DNA of 64,000 nt from Photobacterium piscicola (GTDB lineage Bacteria > Pseudomonadota > Gammaproteobacteria > Enterobacterales > Vibrionaceae). The stretch spans positions 178,271 to 242,270 of the forward strand of contig NZ_FUZI01000005.1 in NCBI RefSeq assembly GCF_900166965.1, read 5' to 3'. The translations under genes were made by a program, and so were the position numbers. Below the pieces are notes generated by a model. It saw only the letters and a list, made by a program, of their open reading frames with translations, was not told where the DNA came from and did no database searches. How positions within the stretch are numbered: position 1 is the first letter of the stretch; every line of letters starts with the position of its first letter. Shown one piece after another: positions 19,719-30,646 of this stretch.

Positions 19719-21089
19719 ATGCGTAAAAAAAACCTTTTCGTTATTAGTGCATTAGCGTTAACTGTTAGTACGCTTATGGCACCACTGACAGCGAATGCTG
19801 CTCTTCCTATCACGGTAAGTAATCAATCTGTGCCTAGTCTTGCGCCCATGCTTGAGCAAGTCACACCAGCCGTTGTCAGTATCGCCATAGAAGGTAAACA
19901 AGTTTCAAAGCAACATGTACCAGACGCTTATCGTTTTTTCTTCGGCCCTGATTTTCCAACTGAGCAAGTTCAAGAACGTCCTTTTCGAGGGCTAGGATCT
20001 GGCGTTATTATTGATGCTAATAAAGGCTATATTGTTACTAATCAACATGTCATCAATAACGCTGATAAAATCATGGTTCAACTATATGATGGCCATGAAG
20101 TTACCGCAAAACTGATTGGCAGTGATAAATCATCTGATATTGCTTTACTGCAAATCGACACGCCAAAAAAATTAACCGCAATTAAATTAGCGAATTCCGA
20201 CAAATTACGTGTGGGTGATTTTGCGATTGCGATTGGTAACCCTTTTGGTCTTGGACAAACAGTGACTTCTGGGATTGTGTCCGCTTTAGGTCGTAGTGGC
20301 TTAAACCTTGAAAATATAGAAAACTTTATTCAAACCGATGCTGCAATTAATAGTGGTAACTCTGGCGGCGCACTGATTAATCTCAATGGTGAATTAATCG
20401 GTATTAATACAGCGATCCTTGCGCCTGATAAAGGCAACGTCGGTATTGGTTTTGCCATTCCATCCAATATGGTAAATAACCTTACAGCGCAAATCATTAA
20501 ATTTGGTCAAGTTCGCCGTGGTACCTTGGGTGTACAAGGACGTGAACTAACCGCAGAATTAGCACAAACATTTGGCTATGACACCAATCAAGGTGCCTTT
20601 GTAAACCAAGTAATGCCAAATTCTGCCGCCCAAAAAGCAGGCTTAAAAGCAGGCGATATTATTATTGCAGTAAATGGCGATCCTATTCGTTCATTCAGTG
20701 AATTACGAGCAAAAGTGGCGACGTTGGGCGCGGGTAAAACCCTCACTTTAAAAGCTATGCGTAACGGTAAATTACAACAATTCACGGTCACGTTAAGTGC
20801 CAGTGCTGACAACCTTGTTAATGCTGATGATCTTCACTCAAGCTTAAGTGGTGCGCAATTTAGTAACACCACCGTTAATGGTAAAGCGCACGGCGTTGAA
20901 GTTACACAATTAACAAAGGGCTCATTGGCTGCGCGTTCAGGGTTATTAAAAGGTGATATTATTATTGGTCTTAACCGCCTTGCTATTAATAATCTGGGTC
21001 AATTACGTAAAGCATTGGCGCATCCACCCAAGGTTATCGCACTTGAAATTCAACGCGGCAATAATGTGCTGTATCTTATTATTCGTTAA
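19719..21089 (+). CDS. degQ: DegQ/DegP-type periplasmic serine protease-chaperone
   Basis: HtrA-family protease that degrades misfolded periplasmic proteins. A signal peptide ends at about A27 (TANA). The trypsin-like domain has the triad H110 (VTNQHV), D140 (SSDIALL) and S215 (NSGNSGGAL), followed by two PDZ domains (about 260-345 and 365-455). The 456-residue length and the degS neighbour point to DegQ, but in Vibrionales this gene also fills the DegP role. The start is supported by CGGAG 7 nt upstream. A terminator separates it from degS. Confidence 0.95.
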   Translation: MRKKNLFVISALALTVSTLMAPLTANAALPITVSNQSVPSLAPMLEQVTPAVVSIAIEGKQVSKQHVPDAYRFFFGPDFPTEQVQERPFRGLGSGVIIDANKGYIVTNQHVINNADKIMVQLYDGHEVTAKLIGSDKSSDIALLQIDTPKKLTAIKLANSDKLRVGDFAIAIGNPFGLGQTVTSGIVSALGRSGLNLENIENFIQTDAAINSGNSGGALINLNGELIGINTAILAPDKGNVGIGFAIPSNMVNNLTAQIIKFGQVRRGTLGVQGRELTAELAQTFGYDTNQGAFVNQVMPNSAAQKAGLKAGDIIIAVNGDPIRSFSELRAKVATLGAGKTLTLKAMRNGKLQQFTVTLSASADNLVNADDLHSSLSGAQFSNTTVNGKAHGVEVTQLTKGSLAARSGLLKGDIIIGLNRLAINNLGQLRKALAHPPKVIALEIQRGNNVLYLIIR

Positions 21090-21176
21090 TTTTAACGTAT
21101 CAATACGCGTGAAGGTCTGATTGTGGGACGAATTTAACAACGGCATCAATGCCAATAGTTGGTCTCACCTAAGAGG

Positions 21177-21205
21177 GGTGCTATTCTGTTAGCACCTTTT
21201 TATTT
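21177..21205 (+). terminator. Terminator after degQ
   Basis: GGTGCTA and TAGCACC form a 7-bp perfect stem with a 6-nt loop, followed by TTTTTATTT. It lies between degQ and degS, so degS needs its own promoter or depends on read-through. Confidence 0.88.
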
Positions 21206-21226
21206 CTCATTTTATAAGGACTGTTA

Positions 21227-22303
21227 ATGCTAGCATTTCTTGGTCGTTCAATTTTTCTCGGCCTTATCACTGCTATTATTGTTCTGATTGCAGTCCCTGA
21301 TTTACGTCCGACGACGCCAGTGTCCTTATCATTACCCGATAACAACTCAACCCCCCTTTCTTTTAATTATGCTGTGCGACGAGCGTCACCTGCCGTAGTT
21401 AATATTTATAATCGTCGCTATGACAACAGTAATAGCCAAGAACGAGAATTGCGCACCCAAGGCCTTGGCTCCGGTGTCATCATGAGTGATAAAGGCTATA
21501 TCGTTACTAACTATCATGTTGTGGCACATGCAGATCAAATCATTGTTGCGCTACAAGACGGTCGAGTACTGAATGCACAATTAATTGGCTTAGACCAACT
21601 AACGGATCTGGCTGTATTAAAAATCAATGCCGATAACCTGCCCGTTATTCCGGTTAATTCACACTATAAAGCTGCTGTTGGTGATGTGGTATTGGCAATT
21701 GGTAATCCCTATAATCTTGGTCAAACAACCACCTTTGGTATTATCTCCGCCACGGGCCGTTCTGGCATGAGTTTTTATGGACCACAAGATTTTTTACAAA
21801 CAGACGCGGCGATAAATAAAGGTAATTCAGGCGGAGCACTGGTTAACACTGACGGCGAGTTAGTGGGCATTAACACCGCTTCTTTTCAGCAAGCTACCGA
21901 CATTGAAACCTATGGTATTTCATTTGCGATTCCCTACCAGTTAACAATTAAGATCATGCAAAAACTGATTGCTGATGGTCGAGTTATTCGAGGTTGGATT
22001 GGCATTCAAGGACGTGAAATCAACCCACTAATGGCGCGACTTTATGATGTAGCGAAAGTAAATGGCATTATTGTTGATGGCATGGATCCAACTGGCCCAG
22101 CATCAAAAGCAGGGTTTAAGAAAAATGATATTGTGATTGAGATAGCAGGTAAAGAAGTCACTAATGTGCAAAGTGTGCGTGATATCGTCACGGATATTCG
22201 CCCTGGCACCCATATTGAAGTGAAGATTCTACGTAACGGTAAGCCAATGATGATCCCGGTTACGGTTGCCAATCGACCTCCACTAGCGAACCCTCCCAAA
22301 TAA
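21227..22303 (+). CDS. degS: DegS, sigma-E pathway site-1 protease
   Basis: Inner-membrane-anchored HtrA protease that senses unfolded outer-membrane porins through its PDZ domain and makes the first cut in anti-sigma factor RseA. An uncleaved N-terminal helix (about 5-23) anchors it. The catalytic triad is H97, D127 and S201 (NKGNSGGAL). A single PDZ domain (about 255-345) distinguishes it from DegQ. The 358-residue length is typical. It faces murA convergently. Confidence 0.96.
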   Translation: MLAFLGRSIFLGLITAIIVLIAVPDLRPTTPVSLSLPDNNSTPLSFNYAVRRASPAVVNIYNRRYDNSNSQERELRTQGLGSGVIMSDKGYIVTNYHVVAHADQIIVALQDGRVLNAQLIGLDQLTDLAVLKINADNLPVIPVNSHYKAAVGDVVLAIGNPYNLGQTTTFGIISATGRSGMSFYGPQDFLQTDAAINKGNSGGALVNTDGELVGINTASFQQATDIETYGISFAIPYQLTIKIMQKLIADGRVIRGWIGIQGREINPLMARLYDVAKVNGIIVDGMDPTGPASKAGFKKNDIVIEIAGKEVTNVQSVRDIVTDIRPGTHIEVKILRNGKPMMIPVTVANRPPLANPPK

Positions 22304-22319
22304 TAACAAATAACAGTCA

Positions 22320-22352
22320 CAAAAAAGCCTCGCACGGTGCGAGGCTTTTTTA
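22320..22352. terminator. Bidirectional terminator between degS and murA
   Basis: Arms AAAAAAGCCTCGCAC and GTGCGAGGCTTTTTT form a near-perfect hairpin centred at 22335, with A-run and T-run flanks for both convergent genes. The murA stop is 20 nt beyond it. Confidence 0.94.
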
Positions 22353-22372
22353 TTGCTTGAAACCAATATCAC

Positions 22373-23635
<1,263 letters not shown>

Positions 23636-23643
23636 TTAGCTCT

Positions 23644-23898
23644 CTATAACGACATTAATTTTTTATCACGCGCCCACTCTTCAGGCGTATATGTTTTAAT
23701 ACTTAACGCGTGAATGTCGTTTGCTGCAATACGATCCATTAATGGACCATAAATTGTTTGTTGTTTCTTTACACGGCTCATGCCGTCAAATAGTGTACCC
23801 ACTGCGATCACTTGGTAGTGGCTACCTTCACCTTTAACGATGATTTCATCAACGTCTAAAGCGCTTTCTAGAATTTGTTTAATCTCAGAGATTTCCAC
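23644..23898 (-). CDS. ibaG: IbaG, BolA-family protein
   Basis: Small BolA-like protein (84 residues) that in E. coli is acid-inducible and interacts with monothiol glutaredoxin, where it can share an Fe-S cluster. The conserved [12 protein letters not shown] core and C-terminal [14 protein letters not shown] are clear. Its position between mlaB and murA is conserved across gammaproteobacteria, and in Vibrio IbaG has been tied to envelope functions. Confidence 0.94.
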   Translation of the reverse strand: MEISEIKQILESALDVDEIIVKGEGSHYQVIAVGTLFDGMSRVKKQQTIYGPLMDRIAANDIHALSIKTYTPEEWARDKKLMSL

Positions 23899-23917
23899 AA
23901 GCTATCCTCTCTACAGC

Positions 23918-24229
23918 TTACTCCATGCAAGCTGTTAACATTGGTTCGATATGGCTTAAGCGAAACAGCGTTTTAAGCTGTTGAGGTACATTGTGCAACA
24001 TAACGCGACTCCCTGCTTGCTTAAGGTGCTGGCACAAATGCAGTAACATCACCATACCAGCAGAGTCTACTCGAGATAAATCAGCAAGATCGAGCACGAG
24101 CTGCTCATTATGTGGCATCCATTCGCTTCTTTGACGCCAAAAAGCTGGCACTGTGTCACGATCTAACGACCCTGACAAGCGGTATTGCCCTTCAGCGACA
24201 ACCTGCCAACAAATCTTATCAGCAGTCAT
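23918..24229 (-). CDS. mlaB: MlaB, STAS-domain subunit of the Mla ABC transporter
   Basis: Cytoplasmic STAS-domain protein that binds MlaF and stabilises the MlaFEDB complex, which moves phospholipids between the inner membrane and MlaC. The STAS segment DSAGMVMLLHLCQH around residue 56 is recognisable. Length of 103 residues is normal. It follows mlaC by 2 nt. Confidence 0.93.
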   Translation of the reverse strand: MTADKICWQVVAEGQYRLSGSLDRDTVPAFWRQRSEWMPHNEQLVLDLADLSRVDSAGMVMLLHLCQHLKQAGSRVMLHNVPQQLKTLFRLSHIEPMLTACME

Positions 24230-24231
24230 GG

Positions 24232-24867
24232 TTATTTGTTCTCAATTTGGATCGGTTTCGCCGCCAAATCACGTAAACTTTGTGTCACCGCATCAATACC
24301 TTTAGTACGTAGCTGTCCACTCCATTCACTTTGCTTAGTAGAGAGCATACTGACACCTTCAGCAACCATGTCAAATCCCTGCCATTCTTTGGTTTTTTTA
24401 TTCAATCGTAATTTAAAATCAAGGCGAATAGGCGGGCGCTGAGGATCAATAATATCAACGCGAACCGAAATAATACTGCGATCAGCTGGAACGGGCTTAG
24501 GTGATTCAAGTTCGATTTTTTGGTCGGTATATTGAGTCAAAACCTGTGCGTACGATGCCACTAAATAATCAGTGAAAGCCGCTGTGAACGCATCACGTTG
24601 CTCTGCGGTTGTATTACGTAAATTAGAACCTAACACTTTGTAAGCTGCATAACGGGTATTAATATACGGCAATAATTCTTGCTTAACGATCACCCGTAGT
24701 TGTTCTGGGTTTGCTTGAATTTTTGCTTGTTCCGCTTTTAAAGTACCAAATAAATGCGCGGATACTTTGTCCATCATTTTATAAGGATTGCTCTGATCAA
24801 TCGTTGCTGCTTGAGCTAGCATTGGCACGGCCAGTAAACACAACATTAAGCCACGTACAAATTTCAT
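24232..24867 (-). CDS. mlaC: MlaC, periplasmic phospholipid shuttle
   Basis: Soluble periplasmic carrier that ferries phospholipid between MlaA at the outer membrane and MlaFEDB. The start is chosen at 24867 (MKFVRGLMLC) since GAGGAG precedes it at the right distance; the upstream ATG at 24882 begins inside that ribosome site. A signal peptide ends at AQA (about residue 20). The mature part of about 190 residues is a Ttg2D-type domain. It directly follows mlaD. Confidence 0.95.
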   Translation of the reverse strand: MKFVRGLMLCLLAVPMLAQAATIDQSNPYKMMDKVSAHLFGTLKAEQAKIQANPEQLRVIVKQELLPYINTRYAAYKVLGSNLRNTTAEQRDAFTAAFTDYLVASYAQVLTQYTDQKIELESPKPVPADRSIISVRVDIIDPQRPPIRLDFKLRLNKKTKEWQGFDMVAEGVSMLSTKQSEWSGQLRTKGIDAVTQSLRDLAAKPIQIENK

Positions 24868-24881
24868 GGTGGTTCTCCTCA

Positions 24882-25358
24882 TTACTTCTTATCGCCGCCA
24901 AGGCTATACAGCACTTGACCAATCATATCTTCTAATACTAACGCAGATTTAGTGTCTTCAATTAAGTCACCGTTATGTAGCATTTCAGTGTCAGTATCAA
25001 CAAATCCAGGACTAATACCTAAGTATTGTTCACCTAATAGACCTGAAGTCAGAATAGATGCAGAACTGGTTTCAGGGAAATAACCAAACTTTTTATTAAC
25101 GTCTAAAGTAACAATTGGCACATACGTCTGTTCATCAAGGGTAATCGACGTTACTTCACCTACAGTAACCCCTCCCACCTTAACGGGAGAACGTACTTTT
25201 AAACCGCCAATATTGTCAAAATGGGCTTTCAAAGTATAAGTTTCAGCACTACCAAAACTTTGTACGTTAGCCACTTTAAACGCCAACACTAATAAAGCAC
25301 TAATGCCGGCTAGCATAAACACACCAACCCACAATTCTAATCGTTTATTTTGTTGCAT
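24882..25358 (-). CDS. mlaD: MlaD, MCE-domain inner-membrane protein
   Basis: Membrane-anchored periplasmic protein that forms a hexameric ring on MlaE and binds phospholipid. One N-terminal helix (about 9-28) leads into a single MCE domain (about 38-118) with the motif SPVKVGGVTVGEV. At 158 residues it is shorter than the E. coli protein (183) at the C-terminus; related Vibrionaceae proteins are likewise short as far as I recall. Confidence 0.95.
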   Translation of the reverse strand: MQQNKRLELWVGVFMLAGISALLVLAFKVANVQSFGSAETYTLKAHFDNIGGLKVRSPVKVGGVTVGEVTSITLDEQTYVPIVTLDVNKKFGYFPETSSASILTSGLLGEQYLGISPGFVDTDTEMLHNGDLIEDTKSALVLEDMIGQVLYSLGGDKK

Positions 25359-25410
25359 TGTTTTTATCCATGTAATTTATGCCGTCGTATGCATGCGGCT
25401 AAGTGAATGT

Positions 25411-26193
25411 TTAGCTACCAAACATTAATGCTGTTAACACAAAATCAAGTCCAAGTACCGCCAGTGATGAATTCACCACTGTACGGGTTGTTGCACGGCT
25501 GATCCCTTCCGACGTCGGTACGGCATCATAACCATTAAAGACTGCAATCCATGTAATCACGATAGCAAATACGATTGATTTGATAATGCTATTACCAATA
25601 TCAGTACTGAAATCAACCGATGATTGCATCACCGACCAGAAACTGCCGTAGTCAATGCCCTTCCAATCAACACCAACAAGTTGTGCGCCCCATAAACCAA
25701 TAAGCGAGAACATCAACGCCAACAATGGCATCGAGATAACCCCCGCCCAAAATCGCGGTGCAATCACGCGGCGTAGAGGATCAACCGCCATCATTTCCAT
25801 GCTTGATAGTTGTTCGGTGGTTTTCATCAACCCAATTTCAGCCGTTAACGCAGAGCCCGCACGACCAGCAAATAACAACGCCGTTACCACCGGGCCTAAT
25901 TCTCGCAATAATGATAATGCGACCATTTGACCAAGGCTGGTTTCAGCGCCGTAACCAGCAAGAACTAAATATCCTTGCAGGCTTAATACCATGCCGATAA
26001 ATAATCCTGACACGAGAATAATCGCCATCGATAGCACGCCAACTGAATACAATTGTCGAATCAATAGCGGCAACATTTTTATCGGCTGAGGCTTACACAC
26101 TAATGCCCCATATAACATCAAGCTTGCACGACCACATGCTTGGCACTTTTCAATAGTCGCTCGTCCCAATCGGGAAATAGCATTAATTATCAT
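25411..26193 (-). CDS. mlaE: MlaE, permease of the Mla transporter
   Basis: Inner-membrane permease of the phospholipid ABC transporter. The 260-residue product has the N-terminal interface helix and five to six hydrophobic segments. The conserved [20 protein letters not shown] tract near 94-113 is intact. Gap of about 50 nt to mlaD and 57 nt to mlaF, all on one strand. Confidence 0.96.
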   Translation of the reverse strand: MIINAISRLGRATIEKCQACGRASLMLYGALVCKPQPIKMLPLLIRQLYSVGVLSMAIILVSGLFIGMVLSLQGYLVLAGYGAETSLGQMVALSLLRELGPVVTALLFAGRAGSALTAEIGLMKTTEQLSSMEMMAVDPLRRVIAPRFWAGVISMPLLALMFSLIGLWGAQLVGVDWKGIDYGSFWSVMQSSVDFSTDIGNSIIKSIVFAIVITWIAVFNGYDAVPTSEGISRATTRTVVNSSLAVLGLDFVLTALMFGS

Positions 26194-26250
26194 TTTTTGC
26201 TCATATTATCGGTTGTCATTTACTGATGTTAGCAACAGCCTTGATACGGC

Positions 26251-27054
26251 TTACTCACCAAATAAATCATCACTTAATGATTGTGCAGGAAATTGAAACG
26301 GTACTGGACCATCCGCATCACCATCTAAAAATTGGCGCACTTGAGGGTTAGTATCTGCGCGTAATTGATCTGGTGTACCACAACCTATGATCTTAGCGCC
26401 TGAAAGAATATAGACATGATCTGCAATACTCATTACCTCTGGCACATCATGCGAGACAATCACCGACGTAATATTTAACGCTTGGTTAAGATCGCGGATT
26501 AACTTAACTAACACGCCCATGGTAATTGGATCTTGGCCAACAAACGGTTCATCGTACATCATCAAATCAGGATCAAGTGCAATTGCGCGCGCCAATGCTG
26601 CTCGTCGAGCCATGCCACCTGATAACTCATTTGGCATTAATTGAGCCGCCCCTCGCAAACCCACAGCTTCTAATTTCAATAGCACTAAGGTGTGCAATAA
26701 ATCTTCAGGTAATTGAGTATGCTCACGCAATGGAAAGGCAACATTTTCAAACACAGTCATATCGGTAAATAAAGCACCCGATTGAAACAGCATACTCATT
26801 CGTTTACGCGCTTGATAAAGTTCACTGCGACGTAATGTGGGTATATTCCATTGATCAAACCATACCTCACCATTATCTGGCGCAATCTGACCACCAATCA
26901 AACGTAATAAGGTCGTTTTGCCGATCCCTGACGGCCCCATAATAGCGGTGACTTTTCCACGCGGGATATCAAGACTAATATTATCAAAAATACGTCGATC
27001 ACCACGGGAAAAGCTCAGATTTTTAATCGAAACCAGTACATCATCATTGAGCAT
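26251..27054 (-). CDS. mlaF: MlaF, ATPase of the Mla transporter
   Basis: ATP-binding subunit that powers MlaE. The start is set at 27054 (MLNDDVLVSIKNLSF), giving 267 residues, preceded by GAGGTAAC; the frame is open 32 codons upstream but that stretch is not ABC-like. Walker A GPSGIGKTT is at 40-48, signature LSGGMARR and Walker B LMMYDEPF follow. First gene of mlaFEDCB-ibaG-murA. Confidence 0.96.
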   Translation of the reverse strand: MLNDDVLVSIKNLSFSRGDRRIFDNISLDIPRGKVTAIMGPSGIGKTTLLRLIGGQIAPDNGEVWFDQWNIPTLRRSELYQARKRMSMLFQSGALFTDMTVFENVAFPLREHTQLPEDLLHTLVLLKLEAVGLRGAAQLMPNELSGGMARRAALARAIALDPDLMMYDEPFVGQDPITMGVLVKLIRDLNQALNITSVIVSHDVPEVMSIADHVYILSGAKIIGCGTPDQLRADTNPQVRQFLDGDADGPVPFQFPAQSLSDDLFGE

Positions 27055-27582
27055 TATGTTTATGTTACCTCTCGCTAACTCGTTTGCGTAAGCGATGAAT
27101 ATTGATGTTATTTGACATAATAGCGTTTCATGCCACTTTATAATAAACAACTTAAAAACAATCAGTAGACATTATAAAAATAGAGCGTTGATGATAGGAG
27201 GAATTAAACGTCAACTCAACCTAAGCGCTGTATTATCACGCGTTAATGATGAATTTTTATCAAAAATAATATATTTACGATAAAACTGACACTAACGGCA
27301 TAATTCCATTCTAAAACAAATCAACCTCATTATAATTCACCTAAAATAAAACATCGTTTTAATAGTGTAAATAGATAAGCCACTTTTTCTAACCTTAATC
27401 GGTTCTGATTCAGCAGCAGTTAATCAAGCCATCCCCCTAAAACCACCTCAGATGATAATTAGTATTGGCTTATGCTTCCCTTTTGCATGAGTTAACGTCA
27501 AAATTGGCAACTCAAATTGTAAATATTTCATCAATTGACTAAAAATCGCTTTTTTAGCGGGTCGTACTAAAAAGGAATTAAC
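27055..27582. other. Divergent intergenic region between mlaF and caxA
   Basis: About 530 bp, AT-rich, with no credible gene on either strand. It must hold the mlaF promoter (minus) and the caxA promoter (plus). A TATAAT is readable on the minus strand at 27176-27171 but has no convincing -35. An orphan AGGAGG at 27196-27201 has no start codon after it. I see nothing else definite. Confidence 0.6.
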
Positions 27583-28542
27583 ATGCTAGAAGCCATTGTG
27601 TTGCTCTGTATCGGATTAGCTTTACTGGTTTGGAGTGCAGATAGATTGGTATATGGTGCAGCTGCATTAGCGAAAAACTTCGGTGTTGCACCACTGGTTA
27701 TTGGTATGACTATTCTGGCAATGGGATCTTCTGCGCCAGAAATGATGGTTTCAGCCACCGCTGCACTGGCCGATAAAACAGATACCGCGGTAGGTAATGT
27801 ACTGGGATCAAACATTGCCAATATTGCGTTAATTCTCGGTATTACGGCAATCATAAAGCCCCTCTGCATTAGTTCGACTATTATTCGCCGCGAATTACCC
27901 ATAATGCTGGGAGTTACGGTTATTGCTGGCGCGATTTTATGGGATAATTATTTAAGCCGTCACGAAGGCATTATTCTTGCGGTTCTATTTGCTATTTTCT
28001 TAGTGGTGATGCTTAAAATCAGCCGCGACAGTAAAAGTGATCCATTAGTAGAAGAGCAACAGTCAGAAATTCCAACTGGTGTCACTAATACCAAGGCCAT
28101 TATCTGGGTATTTATTGGCTTAGGCATACTTCTATACTCTTCAGATATGGTAGTGGGGTCAGCAGTTACTATCGCTAAATACTACGGTATGAGTGACTTA
28201 GTTATTGGTTTAACCATCATTGCTGTTGGCACCAGTTTGCCTGAGCTTGCCGCATCTGTCGCGAGCGTATTTAAAGGCGAAGATGACATGGCGGTGGGTA
28301 ATATTATTGGCTCAAATATCTTTAATATTCTTGCGGTAATGGGCATTCCAGGGTTACTGAACCCATCAGCATTAAGCCCACTAGCTATGAGCCGTGATTT
28401 TTATGTTATGTTGGCTATTTCCATTCTATTACTACTAATGGCTCTCGGTAAACGCCGCCTGATTAATCGCATTGAAGGTGGAATATTAGTGATTTGCTTT
28501 ATTGCTTATCAAGCATTTTTATTTCTTAATATCGCCGCATAA
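27583..28542 (+). CDS. yrbG: CaxA/YrbG, Na+/Ca2+ exchanger family protein
   Basis: Inner-membrane cation antiporter of the Ca2+:cation antiporter superfamily. Two homologous halves carry the alpha-repeat signatures: GSSAPEMMVSATAAL and GNVLGSNIANIALILG in the first, GTSLPELAASVASV and GNIIGSNIFNILAVMG in the second. About ten membrane segments, 319 residues. It begins the operon that continues with kdsD and lptCAB, as in E. coli. The ion specificity is inferred from family. Confidence 0.93.
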   Translation: MLEAIVLLCIGLALLVWSADRLVYGAAALAKNFGVAPLVIGMTILAMGSSAPEMMVSATAALADKTDTAVGNVLGSNIANIALILGITAIIKPLCISSTIIRRELPIMLGVTVIAGAILWDNYLSRHEGIILAVLFAIFLVVMLKISRDSKSDPLVEEQQSEIPTGVTNTKAIIWVFIGLGILLYSSDMVVGSAVTIAKYYGMSDLVIGLTIIAVGTSLPELAASVASVFKGEDDMAVGNIIGSNIFNILAVMGIPGLLNPSALSPLAMSRDFYVMLAISILLLLMALGKRRLINRIEGGILVICFIAYQAFLFLNIAA

Positions 28543-28557
28543 CAGGAGCTTTCTCTG

Positions 28558-29529
28558 ATGTCTGGTCAATTTGATTTTTGCAGCCATGGTAAAAAAGTAC
28601 TCGATACTGAATTACAAGCACTTGAAAAAATCCGTTGTTACATTGATAACAGCTTTACCCTTGCCTGTGAGTTAATTCTGCACTGCCAAGGTAAAGTGAT
28701 CGTAATGGGAATGGGTAAATCAGGTCATATTGGACGGAAAATAGCCGCAACATTGGCCAGCACAGGGACCCCTGCATTCTTTGTTCATCCGGGCGAAGCA
28801 AGCCATGGTGATTTGGGAATGATCAAAAAAAATGATGTCGTGATTGCAATTTCAAACTCAGGTGAAGCCGCAGAAATTCTTGCATTACTGCCCGTTATCA
28901 AACGTCTAGGCATTGCCATGATCAGCATGACAGGCAAACCTGAATCAAGTATGGCTAAAATGGCGCAAGTGAATCTTCAAGTCACGGTAGATAAAGAAGC
29001 CTGCCCCTTGAATCTCGCACCGACCTCAAGTACAACGGCTACCCTTGTTATGGGAGATGCGGTCGCAATTTCAGTAATGGAAGCCCGCGGGTTTACTGCT
29101 GACGATTTTGCACTATCTCATCCCGGTGGTGCGTTAGGACGTAAATTATTGCTTCGTATTGCAGATGTCATGCACAGTGGTGAGTTACTACCTATGATTG
29201 AAGAGCATGCCAGTATTAAAGATGCGCTATTGGAAATATCACACAAAGGCTTAGGAATGACGGCAATTGTTGATCATAACCAACAATTACGTGGTATTTT
29301 TACTGACGGTGATTTACGCCGTTTGTTGGATAATCATATTGATATTCACAACACCAGTATTGGTCATGTGATGTCAACCAATCCACAAACGATTTCACCA
29401 CAGCTATTAGCCGCAGAAGGGCTAAAATTAATGGAAGATAACAAAATTAATGGCTTATTGGTGACAGAAAATAACCAATTAGTTGGCGCACTCAATATGC
29501 ATGATTTACTTAAAGCCGGTGTCCTGTAG
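28558..29529 (+). CDS. kdsD: KdsD, arabinose-5-phosphate isomerase
   Basis: Converts ribulose-5-phosphate to arabinose-5-phosphate, the first step to Kdo of the LPS core. An N-terminal SIS domain (GMGKSGHIGRKIAATLASTG near 51, and ISNSGEAAEI near 97) is followed by two CBS domains (about 205-260 and 270-323). At 323 residues it is complete. Unusually, the next gene is lptC: kdsC, the Kdo-8-phosphate phosphatase gene expected here, is absent. Confidence 0.95.
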   Translation: MSGQFDFCSHGKKVLDTELQALEKIRCYIDNSFTLACELILHCQGKVIVMGMGKSGHIGRKIAATLASTGTPAFFVHPGEASHGDLGMIKKNDVVIAISNSGEAAEILALLPVIKRLGIAMISMTGKPESSMAKMAQVNLQVTVDKEACPLNLAPTSSTTATLVMGDAVAISVMEARGFTADDFALSHPGGALGRKLLLRIADVMHSGELLPMIEEHASIKDALLEISHKGLGMTAIVDHNQQLRGIFTDGDLRRLLDNHIDIHNTSIGHVMSTNPQTISPQLLAAEGLKLMEDNKINGLLVTENNQLVGALNMHDLLKAGVL

Positions 29530-29586
29530 CACTATTATATCTCTGTAAATCATCGGTAACACCAAAGAAAATAAAGGCTTAAGTCT

Positions 29587-30150
29587 ATGACTTTTAAAAA
29601 GCTATTCTATGTACTGTTAATGATTATATGTGCATGGCTCGGCTACTATCTACTTGAACAACATTGGAAACAAGATGTTCAAGTTAAACCTAATGACGAA
29701 AAACCAATGTTTATTGGTAATAAAGTCAGTAATACCAGCTTTGATTTGAAGGGTACTCGTCAATATCAAATTGATGCTGACCATCTTGAGCATTTTAATG
29801 TTAGTGGTGAAACCACATTTACTAAACCTGTTTTGTGGGTCTTTAAGCAAGGGCTAAATGCAGAATGGCGAGTCAGTGCTAACAATGCCAAACTAGAACA
29901 AGATAAAATTTTACACTTACAAGGTAATGTTCGTATTTTCAATCTATTACCTGATTCAGATGTTCAAGTCATTAAAACAGATAGTTTACGCTTAAATTTA
30001 GTCAATAAAGACTTTAGTACCGATGATCATGTCACCATCAATGGTCCTGTTTTCCAAAATCAAGGCGATGGCATGAAAGGCAACATGGATCGAAATGTGG
30101 CAACTCTTTTAAAAAATGTAAAAGGTAGATATGAACCGACTAAAAATTAG
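29587..30150 (+). CDS. lptC: LptC, inner-membrane LPS transport protein
   Basis: Bitopic protein that receives LPS from LptB2FG and passes it to LptA. One N-terminal membrane helix (about 4-22) precedes a periplasmic beta-jellyroll. The 187-residue length is normal. It overlaps lptA by 20 nt. The 57-nt gap to kdsD contains no gene or obvious remnant of one. Confidence 0.93.
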   Translation: MTFKKLFYVLLMIICAWLGYYLLEQHWKQDVQVKPNDEKPMFIGNKVSNTSFDLKGTRQYQIDADHLEHFNVSGETTFTKPVLWVFKQGLNAEWRVSANNAKLEQDKILHLQGNVRIFNLLPDSDVQVIKTDSLRLNLVNKDFSTDDHVTINGPVFQNQGDGMKGNMDRNVATLLKNVKGRYEPTKN

Positions 30151-30637
30151 TACTCTACTATGCTTGTTGTGTATCAGTGCACCAACATGGGCAATGAAAA
30201 GTGATACCAAGCAACCCATTTATATTGATTCAGACAGTCAACAAGTTGATATGCCGAATAATATTGTTACGTTTATCGGCAATGTGAAGTTACGCCAAGG
30301 AACAATTGATATTCGTGCGAACAAAGTAGTTGTAACGCGACCAAACACTAAGTCGCAGCAACAAACAATCATGGCATATGGACAACCAGCAACATTCCAT
30401 CAAGTGATGGACGATGGTAAACCTCTTGATGGCGAAGCGCTTAAAATGCGTTATGAAACCGCCACTGAACGCCTAAAAATGACCGGCAAAGCAGAACTTA
30501 ATCAAGATGGGAGTAATATTAAAGGTAATATCATTACTTACAATATTCGCGACCAACGTTTGGTAGCAGAAAGCGGTAACCAAGAGCGTGTCACCACCGT
30601 GATCTTACCAAGTCAATTAAACAATAATAAGAAATAA
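30131..30637 (+). CDS. lptA: LptA, periplasmic LPS bridge protein
   Basis: Soluble beta-jellyroll protein that polymerises into the LPS bridge across the periplasm. A signal peptide ends at TWA (about residue 21). The mature part carries the OstA/LptA repeat pattern (IDSDSQQVDMPNNIVTFIGN). 168 residues. The start lies inside the lptC frame, consistent with coupling. Confidence 0.95.
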   Translation: MNRLKISTLLCLLCISAPTWAMKSDTKQPIYIDSDSQQVDMPNNIVTFIGNVKLRQGTIDIRANKVVVTRPNTKSQQQTIMAYGQPATFHQVMDDGKPLDGEALKMRYETATERLKMTGKAELNQDGSNIKGNIITYNIRDQRLVAESGNQERVTTVILPSQLNNNKK

Positions 30638-30646
30638 ACATTATTT

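Noticed and set aside
27055-27582. Small RNA or leader gene between mlaF and caxA
   Set aside because: Only scattered short complementary segments; no terminator or promoter pair to delimit a transcript.
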